DNA of 64,000 nt from Clarkia xantiana subsp. parviflora (taxonomy: Eukaryota > Streptophyta > Magnoliopsida > Myrtales > Onagraceae), in contig JAPTYO010000004.1 of the NCBI GenBank assembly GCA_036873135.1, positions 34,877,105 to 34,941,104 of the forward strand. The letters are read 5' to 3'. The translations under genes and the position numbers were made by a program. Below are positions 10,356-21,779 of the stretch, piece by piece. Below the pieces are notes generated by a model. It saw nothing but the letters and a program-made list of their open reading frames with translations. It was not told the DNA's origin and ran no database searches. How positions within the stretch are numbered: the first letter of the stretch is position 1; each line of letters begins with the position of its first letter.

Positions 10356-10734
10356 GGGAATAAATAGCATGTATAACTAATTTCTAGTCACATATACCTG
10401 ATTTTGGTCAGGATGTTCCCTTCTGCTAGATTCAGTCACACCTTCATTCTCCACTTCATCTCATGGTGATGCTAGCCAGTCAGATGAAACCTACAATGTG
10501 TTCAGCTCAGTGTCAATAACCCCATTCGCAAGTAACAACATTATAACCATTGAACATGTTTTTACCTGAGCAGAAGCAGCAGTACCCTCAGCAGCAGTAC
10601 CGTCAGCAGCACCAGCAGCAGCAGTAGTTCCCTCAGCAGCAGCATCGACCTCCTATACCAATTACATAAGTTTAACGCAGTTGCACATTAGGTATGTGAA
10701 AATATACATTAACATCAAAACACTACTGACCTGT

Positions 10735-11130
10735 CTCCTTGTGTTTAGAGGACATCTTCTTCTGTTGTGCTCTCCACTATTGCAAATTGAGCAGTTGATC
10801 TGGAATGTCCTCCTCAGTCTTGAAGGACCAGCCTCGTGGCTAGGTCTTGTCCTAATTTTTCTTGGTCGACCAGATTGTCTAGTAAACCTCGGAGGAACTA
10901 TAGGGATGTTGTCCTGTGGCTCCCAGAACTCCTGACTCGGGACAGGATACACTGGCCGGGCATAACACCTCAACATGGCATCCTTCCTTAAAGTTGGATG
11001 CACATAGTTTGAAAGTGTGTGGGGCTCTTGACGAATACACCTCAAAGCGTGCCCACATGGAAGACCAGTTATTTGGTACTCTCAGCATGTGCATTGGTAC
11101 CTCTCCAGGTCAACAGCGTACCTGCTTTCA
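10735..11130 (-). pseudogene. SWIM zinc finger and CCHC knuckle exon of the MULE transposase
   Basis: The - strand reads 'CTC', a TGA codon, then 'EYQITGLPCGHALRC', which is the SWIM C-x-C...C-x-H signature with a stop where tryptophan normally sits. Downstream are 'FTRQSGRPRKIRTRPS' (AT-hook-like) and 'CSICNSGEHNRRRCP', a CCHC zinc knuckle. This domain order is standard at the C-terminus of plant MULE transposases. Confidence 0.8.
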
Positions 11131-11240
11131 GCATACTGCACTTCATACATGCTGCCTCCTGAGTATGTGACGTTGCATCCAATAGAAGTCACATATCCTC
11201 GACCTATCTTCTTCAATATCTCTCCACCCAACCTCCCTTT

Positions 11241-12420
11241 CTAGAGTGCAGCTTCCTCCCTCTTTTCTTGGAACCGCTTCATAAAATACGTCCTAATGAA
11301 CTCAAAAGCAGTTATAATAGGTTTGGACCTGCAGCCAAGCAATACCTTGTTCCAGCTCTCACAAATGTTGTTCATTATTGCATCCACCTTTGACCACTCA
11401 GGGAAGTAACACATTGTCCATTGTTGCCGGGGGATTCTGTCTAGATAGTTGAAGGCATCAGCATTCAGTCTCCTCAAAGCGTCCATATGTTCCTGATGAA
11501 TATGCAACAGGCAAGCAGATGCAGCTCCCCACACATGGTTCTTGATAGCAACTCCCCTCCATTATTCCTTCTTCATATTTTCATGTATGTGCCGGACACA
11601 CCTTCTGTGTTCAACTTCTGGGAAGATAGTCTCTACAGCATTAACAAGGCCCTATATCAACATTGAACAAAAAAACAGATTCAGAATATTAGACCTCAAA
11701 TATCAACAAACCAGATATGATAGACATTAGTTAATTCACTTTGTTTTCATCAAGACCTCTCATATCAACACATAGATTACAACAACATATGAAGGGTGTC
11801 AAAATGTCTTACCTTCTGCCTATCTGACATAATAACCCAGGTCCTTCCTGCTGGACATGTGCCAATGTCTGTTTTCAGACGATCTAGAAACCAGGCCCAG
11901 CTGTCGTAGGTTTCCGCTTCTACCCAAGCAACCGCAATCGGGATCAGCCCCTGGTTAGCATCTTGTGATATGGCTGAGAGAAGCTGGCCATGCTCTGCAC
12001 CTTTGAGATGACACCCATCTAGACCAATGAAAGGTCGGCAACCCTCGACAAACCCTCTCTTCCATGCGTTTAAGCACATGTACATCCTCTGGAACCGACC
12101 ACCGCTCAATAGAATACCAATTGTACTCCTACTGTTGGCTGTCAAGACAGCACGGGCGTAGTTCCAGAGCAGACCGTATTGTTTCTCACTCTCTCCAAGG
12201 ATGATTTCGTCCATCTCCTTACAGGCGTTGTAGACAGTCCACCAGCTGACATCCAAATGTCTGTCTCGGGCAAGCTCGGAGACAATATATGCAGGTTGCA
12301 GCCTCTGCTCTCTATACTTGTCCACGTACTTGCTGACGATCCACTTCTTATTGACTTGTTTAGTCCTAAGCACAAGGCAACCTTTTTTGTGCTTGTTCAC
12401 GAATGTCTTAACCTGAAAAT
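11241..12420 (-). pseudogene. DDE catalytic core of the MULE transposase
   Basis: 'FIGLDGCHLKG' carries the first catalytic Asp and 'WVIMSDRQKGL' the second; the latter is formed across an intron (about 11810-11653) that removes 'VRHFDTLHM'. After the second Asp comes 'VRHIHENMK', then the TAA stop, then 'HVWGAASACLLH' through 'ICESWNKVLLG' and 'MKRFQEKREEAAL'. The acidic third residue is not assigned with certainty. Apart from the stop the core is well preserved, so inactivation may be fairly recent. Confidence 0.85.
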
Positions 12421-13791
12421 ACCCACAAATTTCAGTCAGACAATCATAACAAACCGTTTAAATTATAAAAAGCACCAAATAGAGTGATGTAAGAGTACTG
12501 TACCTGCATAGTTTCCTCATTCCTAACCTTGGAGGCATAGATCCTCTAGCCACATTTCTTCTTGCAAACGACATCCACCTTTTTCTTGTTGTTGGACTGA
12601 AACTGGTAGGTATATCAGTGGAAAATGCTATGCTCCGCCAATGCCTAGCAGAATGCTTCAGAATTCGGGAACAGAAGCCCGATCGTCAGCTCTGCCGGAG
12701 GGGCATTTGGTCCCGTACTCTCCTTATACTCCGGGAACCGACGTTGACTGTCCACTTCTTCATCGGAGTCCGACTTTGGAAGAGATGCCAGGCTCAAACT
12801 GTTGTGTAGCAGATCCTGTAGAGCAGGTCCATTAACATCATCCAAAAAATCCAATTCATCTAAGTCTTCTGCAGGAGGTCCATCCGCGACACAAACAAAT
12901 ATATCATTCATGTATATAATTACATAATAAATCAGTAATTAAGCAGTTGCATAACACTAACCTGCAACATTCCCAACATCGGCCCTGTCACTGGTGACCT
13001 TCCTCTTCCCGGCAGCGACTTCCTTCCTCATTTCTGCCTCCTTCGCCTTCTCCAGCCGTGCTGTTTCCCTGACAACTCTATGCCATGGGTCAGAACCATC
13101 GGAATCTGTGCTGTGCACGTCATCTCCATCTCTAGGCACCCAGTCTTCATCGGAGAGTATTTCAGCAGGAAGAAACTGTTATTCAACTTCACTATCTTCT
13201 TCTTCACCGGATTCAATGGACACCTCTTCATAGGAGGAAGATGCCTCATCTCGGCTCCCCTCTAGATCGACATGATCGACATGTATGGCAGATGTAGGTG
13301 CTTCTCCATCTCTTTTACTTCCCGTGCCAACCCCGACCTCAACTCTTCCATGGCATGCCTTAACTGACCTAGGTCGTCGCTTGTTCGACTTGCCCCTTCA
13401 ACCCCTTGCATAGTTCTGGACCCTTCAACATCGTCATTAATCATGTACAACTGCATCAGGGCTCCTCTAGGATGCCTCTCTATCACATCACCCCAATCAT
13501 ACATACCCAAGATTAGTTTTAAGGCGATTACTCCACCAGGCATAAACTTTCTATAGTTTATTAATCGCCACTCGGGATAGCCATACTTTTCCCTCGCCAA
13601 CTTCAGTAGCTCCCTGAATGGGTAGAAGCTTGAAATCTCAAAGCACTCGATCTGGCCAACGTACTTACTTAGAGACCCATCCACTTCAACAATAAACCGG
13701 CCATAATATTTTATTTCCACAATTATTGGATACTCTTCCATGCTGCTTTGTGCCTGTACATCTGCCAGCAAACAAATTGACAAATTAGACA

Positions 13792-15060
13792 GTTTCTGAC
13801 AAATCAAAAATTTGAAGGGTAACAAAGTTTTGTAATTTGTTAAGGTATGGGGTTAACAGGTCTTTTGGTCCATGATGTTTGACCATTTTTTGGTTTTGGT
13901 CCATAATGTTTTTTTTTCTAGTTTTAGTACCATATGTTTGCAGATTTTTTCTAGTTTTGGTCCGACCGTTACATTCCGTCCATTTTTTGACATGTACAAG
14001 TCACGTGATGCACCATAAACTTTCAATTTTGTTCAATTTAGTCCCTCTAATACTTTCCTAACCTTTTTTTTGTTCAATTTAGTCCCGAAGTTTCAAAATT
14101 GACCCCAACTAGACAATACGTCCAATTGAAATTTTGAAACTTCGGGACTAAATTGAACAAAAAAAAGGTTAGGAAAGTATTAGAGGGACTAAATTGAACA
14201 AAATTGAAAGTTTAAAGTTTAGAGTGGATAACGTGACTTGAACATGTCAAAAAATGGACGGAATGTAACGGTTAGACCAAAACTAGAAAAAATCTGCAAA
14301 CATATAGTACCAACACTAGGTAAAAAAAAACATCATGGACCAAAGCCCAAAAATTGTCAAACATCATGGACCAAAAGACTTGTTAACCCTAAGGTATGAA
14401 GAAGGTCTGAACTTTTGTTCTTGTTTAAAATAAAGGTCTGAAGAAGGTCTCAGTCAATAAAATGTTTTCCAATAGAAGTTGCAGTAAGTCAGTAAAATGA
14501 CTGAGACCTCTATTATAAAACATTATACTAACTGGGACCTCTATTGTAAACAAGAAGAACTGTTCAGACCTTATTTGTCAAACCTTCACAAATGTTCAGA
14601 CCTTTGTTTTACACAAATGTATGAATGATTTCAAATATACAAGAACTTGTCAAATGTCATAAAAAAAAACTCAATAGCACAGATATATTGTAAGAAATAA
14701 CAAAATTTGTTTCTGACAAATCAAACATTTTAAGGGTAACAAAGTTCTGTACATTTGTTAAAGTATGGCGAAGGTCTGAACTTTTGTTCTTGTTTAAAAT
14801 AAAGGTCTACCTCCGTCAGTAAAATGTTTTCCAATAGAAGTTGCAGTAAGTCAGTAAAATGACTGAAACCTCTATTTTAAAATATTATACACAAACTGGG
14901 ACCTCTATTGTAAACAAGAAGAACTGTTCAAACCTTATTTGTCAAACCTTCACAAATGTTCAGACCTTTGTTTTAAACAAATGTATGACAGATTTCAAAT
15001 ATACAAGAACTAGATATATTGTAGGAAATAACAAAATTTGTGTAAAAAAGAGGAGTGCCA
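13792..15060 (+). repeat. Direct duplication of about 350 bp, one copy split by the MITE
   Basis: 13792-13849 plus 14399-14700 matches about 14708-15060. Shared words include 'tttctgacaaatc', 'aagggtaacaaagtt', 'ggtctgaacttttgttcttg', 'ttccaatagaagttgcagta' and 'cctctattgtaaacaagaag'. The pair lies upstream of the transposase gene and may be promoter or terminal sequence of the MULE. I see no gene here. Confidence 0.8.
13850..14389. mobile_element. Foldback MITE, 540 bp, with 9 bp target duplication
   Basis: The element is a near-palindrome. The left arm starts 'gggttaacaggtcttttggt' and the right arm ends with its near-complement 'ccaaaagacttgttaaccc'; the arms meet near 14100 with only a short loop. 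It is flanked by direct repeats 'taaggtatg' at 13841-13849 and 14390-14398. A 9 bp duplication with long inverted repeats points to the Mutator superfamily. A duplicated copy of the surrounding sequence near 14757 ('ttaaagtatg') lacks it and represents the empty site. Confidence 0.9.
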
Positions 15061-15608
15061 ATTTCCTCTTGTGTGAAAATTCAGGTCTCAAAAGTTCTTC
15101 TTCTTTACAATGATATCATAATATCTAATTTAGATATATTATTATAATATATTAATAATAAAATGTAAATTTTCAATAATGAATTTTTATGTGATGCGTG
15201 AATTCGTTTCATGATATAAAATATGCTTTATACCAACAGACGGGTTATATTTTTGTTTTCCTTTTGTCAAATAGGTGTACTTAAACTTAAAGTTACTTTG
15301 TACTTATTGATCCTTTTGGAAATGATTTAGTTAAATATTAAACAAAGAAAACGATTAAAGTTTAGAGATATTTAAAAGAGAAAACTCAATGATTTTTTTT
15401 TTGGTAAGAAAAATCAAAATTAATAAATTCTGTACGAACTACATGTACTTTTTAAAAAAAAATAAACCAGGCGCTCCAGAAGCCTTGAGTCCTACGAATT
15501 TGTACTAACCGTAATTACAACGCTAAATTAAAAAATAAACGTTACTAGATTAGGACTATATTTTAATATATATTAGGATATATATCCTAAATTAGGAAAC
15601 AAATGACT

Positions 15609-15728
15609 TTATATATATATAATATAATATAGCAGTCGTAGTGGTAGTTACTACTTTCACTTTCTTTACTAGAAGATAGATTTCAGAGCTGACTGATAAT
15701 CTATCTCCGTCTCTCTCAAGTCTCAATT
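15609..15728 (+). promoter_or_regulatory. TATA region and 5' UTR, copy 2
   Basis: TATA-rich tract at 15609-15630 followed by the pyrimidine-rich leader, identical to copy 1. Upstream, however, the promoter-distal flank is cut by the MULE junction at 15103, about 625 bp before the ATG. Distal control may therefore differ from copies 3 and 4. Confidence 0.55.
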
Positions 15729-16766
15729 ATGGAGTTGGCGACTCCTCCACTCCGCCGCAATTTTGGTTCGACTGTGACTGTTCTTGCCGTCGATTCCGAC
15801 ATCGAGCATCTCCTGAACTTGAGTAAGTTGCTTCGCTTCTTCAACTACCAGGTCGCCACTTGCCAAACAGCCACCGGTGCTCTGTCGCTGCTCCGAAAGC
15901 GGACGAACCAGTTCCAGATTCTTCTCGCCGACGTCGCCTTGCCGGACAATGATGGTTTCGATTTGCTAACTGTGGCGACAGCAGAATTCCCGGCCCTGCA
16001 AGTCATTCTCTTCTCCGACGCCGGCTACGAAACAGCGGCTGTCCAAGCCCTAAAATTAGGTGCCTGTGCTTTCTACACCAAACCCATTCCTTCGGACGTA
16101 GTGGAACATGTCTGGCAACACGTTTTCAGGAGAAAGGTCGAATCTTTGCCACCGCCGCCATTGCCGATTGTTTCACCAGCGCCCAAGAGGAGAAGAGACG
16201 ATGATGTGAATTCGAGCGTGATTATTCAGGGGACTGAAGGGATCAAGAGATTAAAGAAGGCGGGTGCAGAATCGAGGAGGAAACCTAGGTTGGTTTGGTC
16301 GCCGGCGCTCCACAGCAAGTTCCTGGCCGCCGTTGAGTTAATCGGCGCCGACAATCTTACTTCTGGAAAAATCCTCAAAGCAATGGAACAGATGGGAGGA
16401 GTGGGGGTGAGTCTCAGTGAACCTCAAGTCTCGAGTTACCTGCAGCGGTATCGTAAGAATCTTCTTTTGGAGAAGAATAATTCATTATCTGCGGCGGCAG
16501 AATCATCGGAACCCTCCTCCTACCAAGAGACATCATCTCCATCTACTGCTCCTGCTCCTGCTATTGATGAACCCTACTTGTCTGATCAACAACTATCTGC
16601 CATCACTTCTTCACCGGATTATACTACTTCCCCGGAAACATCATCGTACGTGGAATCAGGAGGAGTTGTGGAATCAGAAGGAGAATATTTTGACTGGTGC
16701 TTGAATAATCTTGACTTATCTTTTCTTGAAAAACAGCTAGAAACTATTAATAATCTATCTGCTTAA
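15729..16766 (+). CDS. Receiver-GARP response regulator, copy 2
   Basis: Same 345-residue protein as copy 1: receiver at 16-135 with D68, S96 and K118 but S23; PKRRR at 152-156; GARP domain at 183-247; acidic C-terminus. There is no stop, frameshift or intron. Only about 625 bp of the shared upstream flank remains before Mutator-like sequence begins, the shortest native promoter of the four. Downstream, about 400 bp separates it from the Copia relic. If distal enhancers matter, this copy could be expressed differently although its protein is the same. Confidence 0.93.
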   Translation: MELATPPLRRNFGSTVTVLAVDSDIEHLLNLSKLLRFFNYQVATCQTATGALSLLRKRTNQFQILLADVALPDNDGFDLLTVATAEFPALQVILFSDAGYETAAVQALKLGACAFYTKPIPSDVVEHVWQHVFRRKVESLPPPPLPIVSPAPKRRRDDDVNSSVIIQGTEGIKRLKKAGAESRRKPRLVWSPALHSKFLAAVELIGADNLTSGKILKAMEQMGGVGVSLSEPQVSSYLQRYRKNLLLEKNNSLSAAAESSEPSSYQETSSPSTAPAPAIDEPYLSDQQLSAITSSPDYTTSPETSSYVESGGVVESEGEYFDWCLNNLDLSFLEKQLETINNLSA

Positions 16767-17189
16767 TTGCAATTAAATTAGCAGATGCACTTCTAGCTAG
16801 CCTGATTCATTGATTGTTTCTAGTATGTATGTATGTATAGAGTAGTAATTCTTTCCACTTTGTCTTTTGTAACAAGGCAACATTCTTAATGAATAATAAT
16901 ATTTGGTTATTGATTTTCTTCAAATTCTGTCTCTGTCTACAATTTCCTTTCCTGCCTACTATCATATACCCTTCCATGCATGTACTTACAGATGGTCAAC
17001 TTATGTATGTACAGCAATAGAAGATTTACATAAACAAAAACAACCACATCAATAAAGTTAATCTACTTCAATACTGTTTGTTTCGTAATTTTTTTTGTTT
17101 TTTATCTGAGTTCTTCGAGCTTATCAATTCTGATTGATACCTACTTCAGTTTAAGAGTTTCTGAGTAAATTTAAATGATCAAAAGCCAA
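16767..17189 (+). other. 3' flank of copy 2, no gene
   Basis: Contains the 3' UTR with AATAAT-type signals near 16890-16905, then AT-rich sequence leading into the Copia relic. The same block follows copies 3 (31967-32389) and 4 (57298-57719). Confidence 0.5.
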
Positions 17190-18835
17190 ATTCATGGTAT
17201 CAAATCCTAAGGTTTTAGAAGTCGCAACTTTTGGAGAATTCTACGGAACGATTGAGAACAATGAAAGTTTTTTATAATCCTCAACTATGAAGGATACTAT
17301 GACTACTGAAGTACAATCATGGAGAATATCCTTCGTGCTAAGGAATATAGGGAAGTGATCGAAGATGGAGTTAGAAACTCAGAAGCATCAAATTACAAGA
17401 CAAAAAAGTTGGTTGACATGAAGACGAAAAACCTTATATTTTAAGCAATTGACAAGGCAACACTTTTGACACTTCTTTACAAAACAAAAAACGTCAAAAG
17501 AAATTTTGTTATCTATGAAAAAGAAAGGATTATGATTTGATCGAGTTCAAATGAGCAATTGCAAATACTGAGAAGGGGTTTTGAATTGTTGCGAATGTGT
17601 GAAGGATAAAATGTGATGAACTATTGTATGAGAAATGTCTACAACAAGATGATGATCAAATGATGGTTATTGGCTGATAAGAAAATGGTGGTGAAGATTT
17701 TAAGTCCCTCAGTCACAAATTCGATTTTGTGGTATGTGTTATTGAGTAGTCAAAACACATTGATACTTTGCCTTTAGATGAGAATCAAAGTTCGCTAAAT
17801 TATTCATGAGCACAAGCTGAATCGAAATTCATACAGTGAGGAGAAAGACTTGAAGGTAACTGGTCTGTGTAAGAGGGAGAGTCTCATTTCTTGAAAAAGG
17901 AAAAGTAGGCTCAGGAAGAGTCATTCCAAATAAAAAAAAACCATGAAAAATTTGAAGGCAAAACACGTGTGAGAGGGAGCAGCAGCTCTTATTAAATAGC
18001 AATAGATCATGATGAAAGAGGAATAAGTAATCAAAGATATATATAGGAAAAACACAAGTTGAGTGGTTTAGGTGTCACAAATTGGACACCACAAGTGCGA
18101 GTGTTGGGCCAGATTACCCGAAGAGAAATATGAGCATTCGAATTTTTGTAACTTCAAATGATAAGGCGGTTCTCTTAATGGTAATCAATGAAGAGGAGCC
18201 AACTCAAAAATTTAAGTACATATATTACATTGATTCAGGTTTAGTAATCACATGACAGGCTGTAGAGAAGCTTTCAGTTCATTGGATGAAAGATATAAGA
18301 TTAGTAACCTATAATGTTTGTGAATAACTCAGGAGTTCCAATAATGAAAAATGTGTTTTGAAATTAAAGACATCAGAAGGCACAACTGAGGTAATTTATG
18401 ATGTCTTGTATGTGCCTCAATTAGCTGCTAGTTTGATTAGTGTGTTAGTTGCTAGTTTGATGAGTGTTAGTCAACTACAAGAGAATGACTATTTGATTGT
18501 GATTGATGTTGGTGCTTTCAATGTGTACAATAAAAAGTACTGGCCATATTTTTTTCTACAAAAATGACATCATATAGATTCTTTCCTTTTATTTTAGATA
18601 TTGTGCATGAGTGTCTAGTCATAATAGAAGGAAGTTGTAAAAGTCAGAATGATGAGGGTTGGTTATAGAATATGAGAGTGGATTATTTAAGCTTCAGATA
18701 TCTAAATATGGTGGATAAGATTACTTGATACTAAGAATAATGATGAGATATGCGAAACATGTACATTTGAGAAACAAACAAAATACTCATTCCCAAAAGG
18801 ACCAACATGGATGCTCACTGAGATACTGCAACTAA
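17190..18835 (+). pseudogene. Copia gag-protease-integrase relic, left part (unit 2)
   Basis: A decayed Ty1/copia polyprotein. In order I see a gag-like stretch; a broken zinc knuckle near 18070-18115 ('CHKL', then 'HHKCEC' after a one-base shift); the protease motif 'IDSG', then 'NHMTGC' in another frame, near 18225-18265; 'IYDVLYVPQLAASLISV' at about 18390-18440; and 'ICETCTFEKQTKYSFPKGP' near 18755. It stops at 18835 within the integrase, at codons for 'EILQL', where the Helitron starts. Many stops and shifts show that it is long dead. No LTRs were found. Confidence 0.85.
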
Positions 18836-20199
18836 TATATATATATATAAATTTAGGTAGAGAGATGAATTCAAATGCAACCAGGAGCTAGGGATTTCTA
18901 AATTTGCAATTTCCAATGCACATATTAAGTTCGGCTGCTGGAGGATTCTTTTCTGTTAAATCGCAGCTTCCAAGCAACTTCTGCAGGATCAAAGCAATTG
19001 CTCCGCGTGAAAAAGCAATTGCTCCGCGTTAAAAAATCAATTAATTCTCATTCAAAAGGAGAATACATTAATAACAAAAAAAAAAATCATTCAACGAATA
19101 GTTCTTCATCTACCCGATAATGAATCTACAATTAATTCAAATTAATAGTTAACCAACAAACTTGACTTTTCATCTACCCATAATCTCACCACGAAATCAT
19201 CTATATATAATGAAGAGGAATCACTGCAGAAATTAAGGGGTTTGATAACTCAAAAATTGAGACAATAACTGAACAACACGAAGAACACAACGGGATGTTG
19301 AATCAACGATCACTCTCTCACCGCAGATGAAGCGGATGGAGTAGCGTGACGGTGTGCCTGTCATGACGATAAATCTTGTGGCTAAAAGAGAGGTGATGAA
19401 GTACGTTCCTTTTATTTTATCATTTTTTTTTTATCTGGAAGAACAACAACAAAGCTGGTGAGCGGATCTCTACAAGAGGAGTTACAGAAGATGGCCTTCG
19501 TACAGAGGGGCGTGCTCGACGACAGACAACGGAAGAGGCATGCACAGGCTAAGGAGCTGGAGGAAGAAGAGAAGGAAACGCAGTAGTAGAGAGAAGGTAA
19601 GTAGGGTTTAACTGGTAAAAGTTATCAATAAATATGTCTGCAACTGAAACTATGGGTGGGCTTCATATGGGTGGAACCAAATAAAAGCTACGGAGGAATT
19701 CTATGTACGTGGGTTTATTTTGATATGGGTGGGCTTTAGTCATGTGGGCTTTTATTTTTAATTTTTAAGTTGAAATTACTGACTGTTTTTAATGATGAAA
19801 TTACTGGGGTTTTTTTCTTTATAAACATGGTATAGCGAGACATTAAGGGTTTTAAGCCGCTCATTCATTGCTATAGGAAGTACCCCAACTAACCCAAATA
19901 ATTATTATTTGTACACAGCCAAATAATTTTCTTTTCTACTATATTCTATATAGTTGTGGTTTATTTATTTATTTAGCCCACACATAATAATAAATGATGG
20001 AGGGATAAACAAGCCATATTAGATTTTTTATTGCCAATAGAAGATTAAGAAGTCAAGACTTTGAGTATGTATTTGCTGTTGACTCATGAAATCTTAAACT
20101 TCAGGATTTTAGACTAATATATAGAATAAATATATTGTCCTTATCAAAATATTTTTAACCTCATCATTGAAAAACGATACAAAACTCTATACATATAGT

Positions 20200-21348
20200 T
20201 GTAAACACCTAATTTTGGTACGCGCAACACGTATATAACACGTTCAAAAATGTTATGTGTAACGCGTTTAAAAAAAGGAAATATTTAAACATAGAAGGTC
20301 ACAGGGTTGCTAAAAATAGGTTTAGCTTAAATTAGGATAGAATATATGCATTAAATATCATGTAATATTCAGAAAAATATATATTATATATTTATGACAA
20401 TTTTCATAAATATATATATGTAATTTTCGGAATAAATAATGGGTATATTTAGAAAAATGTGTTTTCCTAATATTGGGACCTAATTTAGCTATAAAAGGAC
20501 CACTTGTCCATGTAAAAAAACATCAAATCAATAATAATACATCAATTCTTAAAAACCGTTCAGTTTTGTCTCCTATTGAATAAAAGTTTTTTTTTTTCCC
20601 TTTCTCTTTCTTTCTCCCCCGCTGCTGAAGGCTCCCCGCCGGCGCCGGAGTTTCGACCCACAGCACTCCGCCCCGCCCGTCGCCCTGCCTGGCTGTCCGC
20701 CGTCCCTACTCGACCTCCCATCGCTGCTGCTCCGATCCTGCCCGTCCCCTCCGTGCATCAGGTCTGCTTTTTTTCGTTTTTTTTGTTATTATTTAATAAT
20801 TTGTTTTTTGTTTAAATTTTCTGTTTATTCTTTATTATTATTATATTATGTTGGCTAGGTAATTAAAATGTAAATATAATTAGATAACATGTTTTTGTGA
20901 ATATATGTGTATGATATGTAAATACTAAATTGTATCATGTTTGGAGCATGTTTAGTTTTGTTTAGATTGTATTTCAATTAGGAGAATTAGATGCTTATTA
21001 GCTTTTTTTTAGGTTTATATTTATTGTTAATAATAGTTTTTGCGTAAAAATTAGTTTAGTTCTTTTTCATAACGTTAGATTAGTTTGACGTAACGAATGT
21101 TTAAATTTTAAAAAGTGGCAATTAAGTGAATTGAGTACCGAATGGGCAAGGTTAAAAATTATATTTTTAATTCGTAATAGAACCCCCGAACTCGGCTTTC
21201 TGATCGTAGACAGATTTTATACCTTTTAATTCGTTATTCGCTTAGGTAATTTAGGATTCTAGTTAGCCTTAATTAACTAGTGGCGACTCTTTTCAAAATT
21301 GCACGTTTTCAAACGTAATTCGCCATAGGTCAGATTTTAGGTCCGACA
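20200..21348 (+). repeat. 5' LTR of element A (unit 2)
   Basis: 1149 bp. A TATA box 'tataaaag' lies at 20490-20497, and an 'aataaaag' signal near 20579. An abruptly GC-rich segment of about 150 bp (20612-20762) ends in 'gtgcatcaggtctgc', which could be a splice donor. The last part contains 'agtggcgactctt', echoing the primer-binding site just outside the LTR. Confidence 0.9.
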
Positions 21349-21779
21349 ATTTGGCGACTCTGCTGGGGACGTTTAGAGGGTTCCGGCTCATTGTATTCGC
21401 TTATTGCCATGTTTTTTAGTTTTCATATTTTATTATCTTCACCATTCTAACTTTGTTTTTCTTTTTTACAGGTACAAAGTGTAGAATTTAAACTTTTTTT
21501 TTGGCATTGTTTGAATTCGCACACACCAATTTAGTGTAATATACAAAATGCCTAATTCCCAGGGCAACTAGGAACCCCGGAGGGTTAGTAACGGTACGAC
21601 CGCGCGGCCGAGCCGTCGGAACGACTCAGAACAACTCCACTCGCTTGTGAAGGTCTTATGATCCCTATGATGGGGTGAGGAAACCACCTTGTCGGGAACC
21701 TATCGGTGGAACCTACCTTGTACAGTAAAGCCACACATTTTTTACCCCCTAACATGTTGTGTTTTATCCGTGTTTTTTT

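Larger units (their letters stand above)
8956..13764 (-). pseudogene. mudrA-like MULE transposase gene, decayed, multi-exon
   Basis: Read on the - strand from about 13741 (an exon starting MEEYPIIVEIKYYG), the exons give the usual plant MULE order: an N-terminal domain (13741-13262), acidic linkers (13139-12645), a MuDR DNA-binding domain (about 12640-12490), the DDE transposase core (12420-11240), a SWIM zinc finger (about 11100-11040), a CCHC knuckle (about 10800-10735) and a long acidic tail ending at 8956. A clear splice donor follows 'MSDRQK' at 11811/11810. In-frame stops break it: TAG at 12546-12548 in the DNA-binding domain, TAA at 11572-11574 after 'HENMKKE', and TGA at 11082-11084 at the position of the SWIM finger's usual tryptophan. 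The element would have excised and inserted DNA when active. Exon edges other than those quoted are approximate. Confidence 0.85.
6832..15103. mobile_element. Mutator-like element (MULE) with two convergent genes, right end unclear
   Basis: This 8.3 kb block interrupts the upstream flank of unit 2: sequence left of 6832 corresponds to about 29450 and sequence right of 15103 to 30303, with about 850 bp missing. It carries a mudrA-type transposase on the - strand and a GRF-zinc-finger gene on the + strand, facing each other. The left edge begins 'gggtcaataacctgggag' and repeats 'aggtctgaa' words. I could not find a matching inverted terminal repeat or a 9 bp target duplication at the right edge, so one end is probably deleted or rearranged. 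Confidence 0.75.

Noticed and set aside
13879..14061. Short frame in the foldback element
   Set aside because: It lies within an inverted-repeat arm and has a low-complexity hydrophobic composition from T-rich DNA.
18358..18567. Possible small gene of 69 codons
   Set aside because: It is the Copia segment around 'DVLYVPQL', a decayed piece of a polyprotein, not an independent gene.
20573..20815. Small Pro/Ala-rich frames in the element A LTR
   Set aside because: Both strands are open across the same GC-rich island and the frames have no recognisable domain; treated as composition effects.
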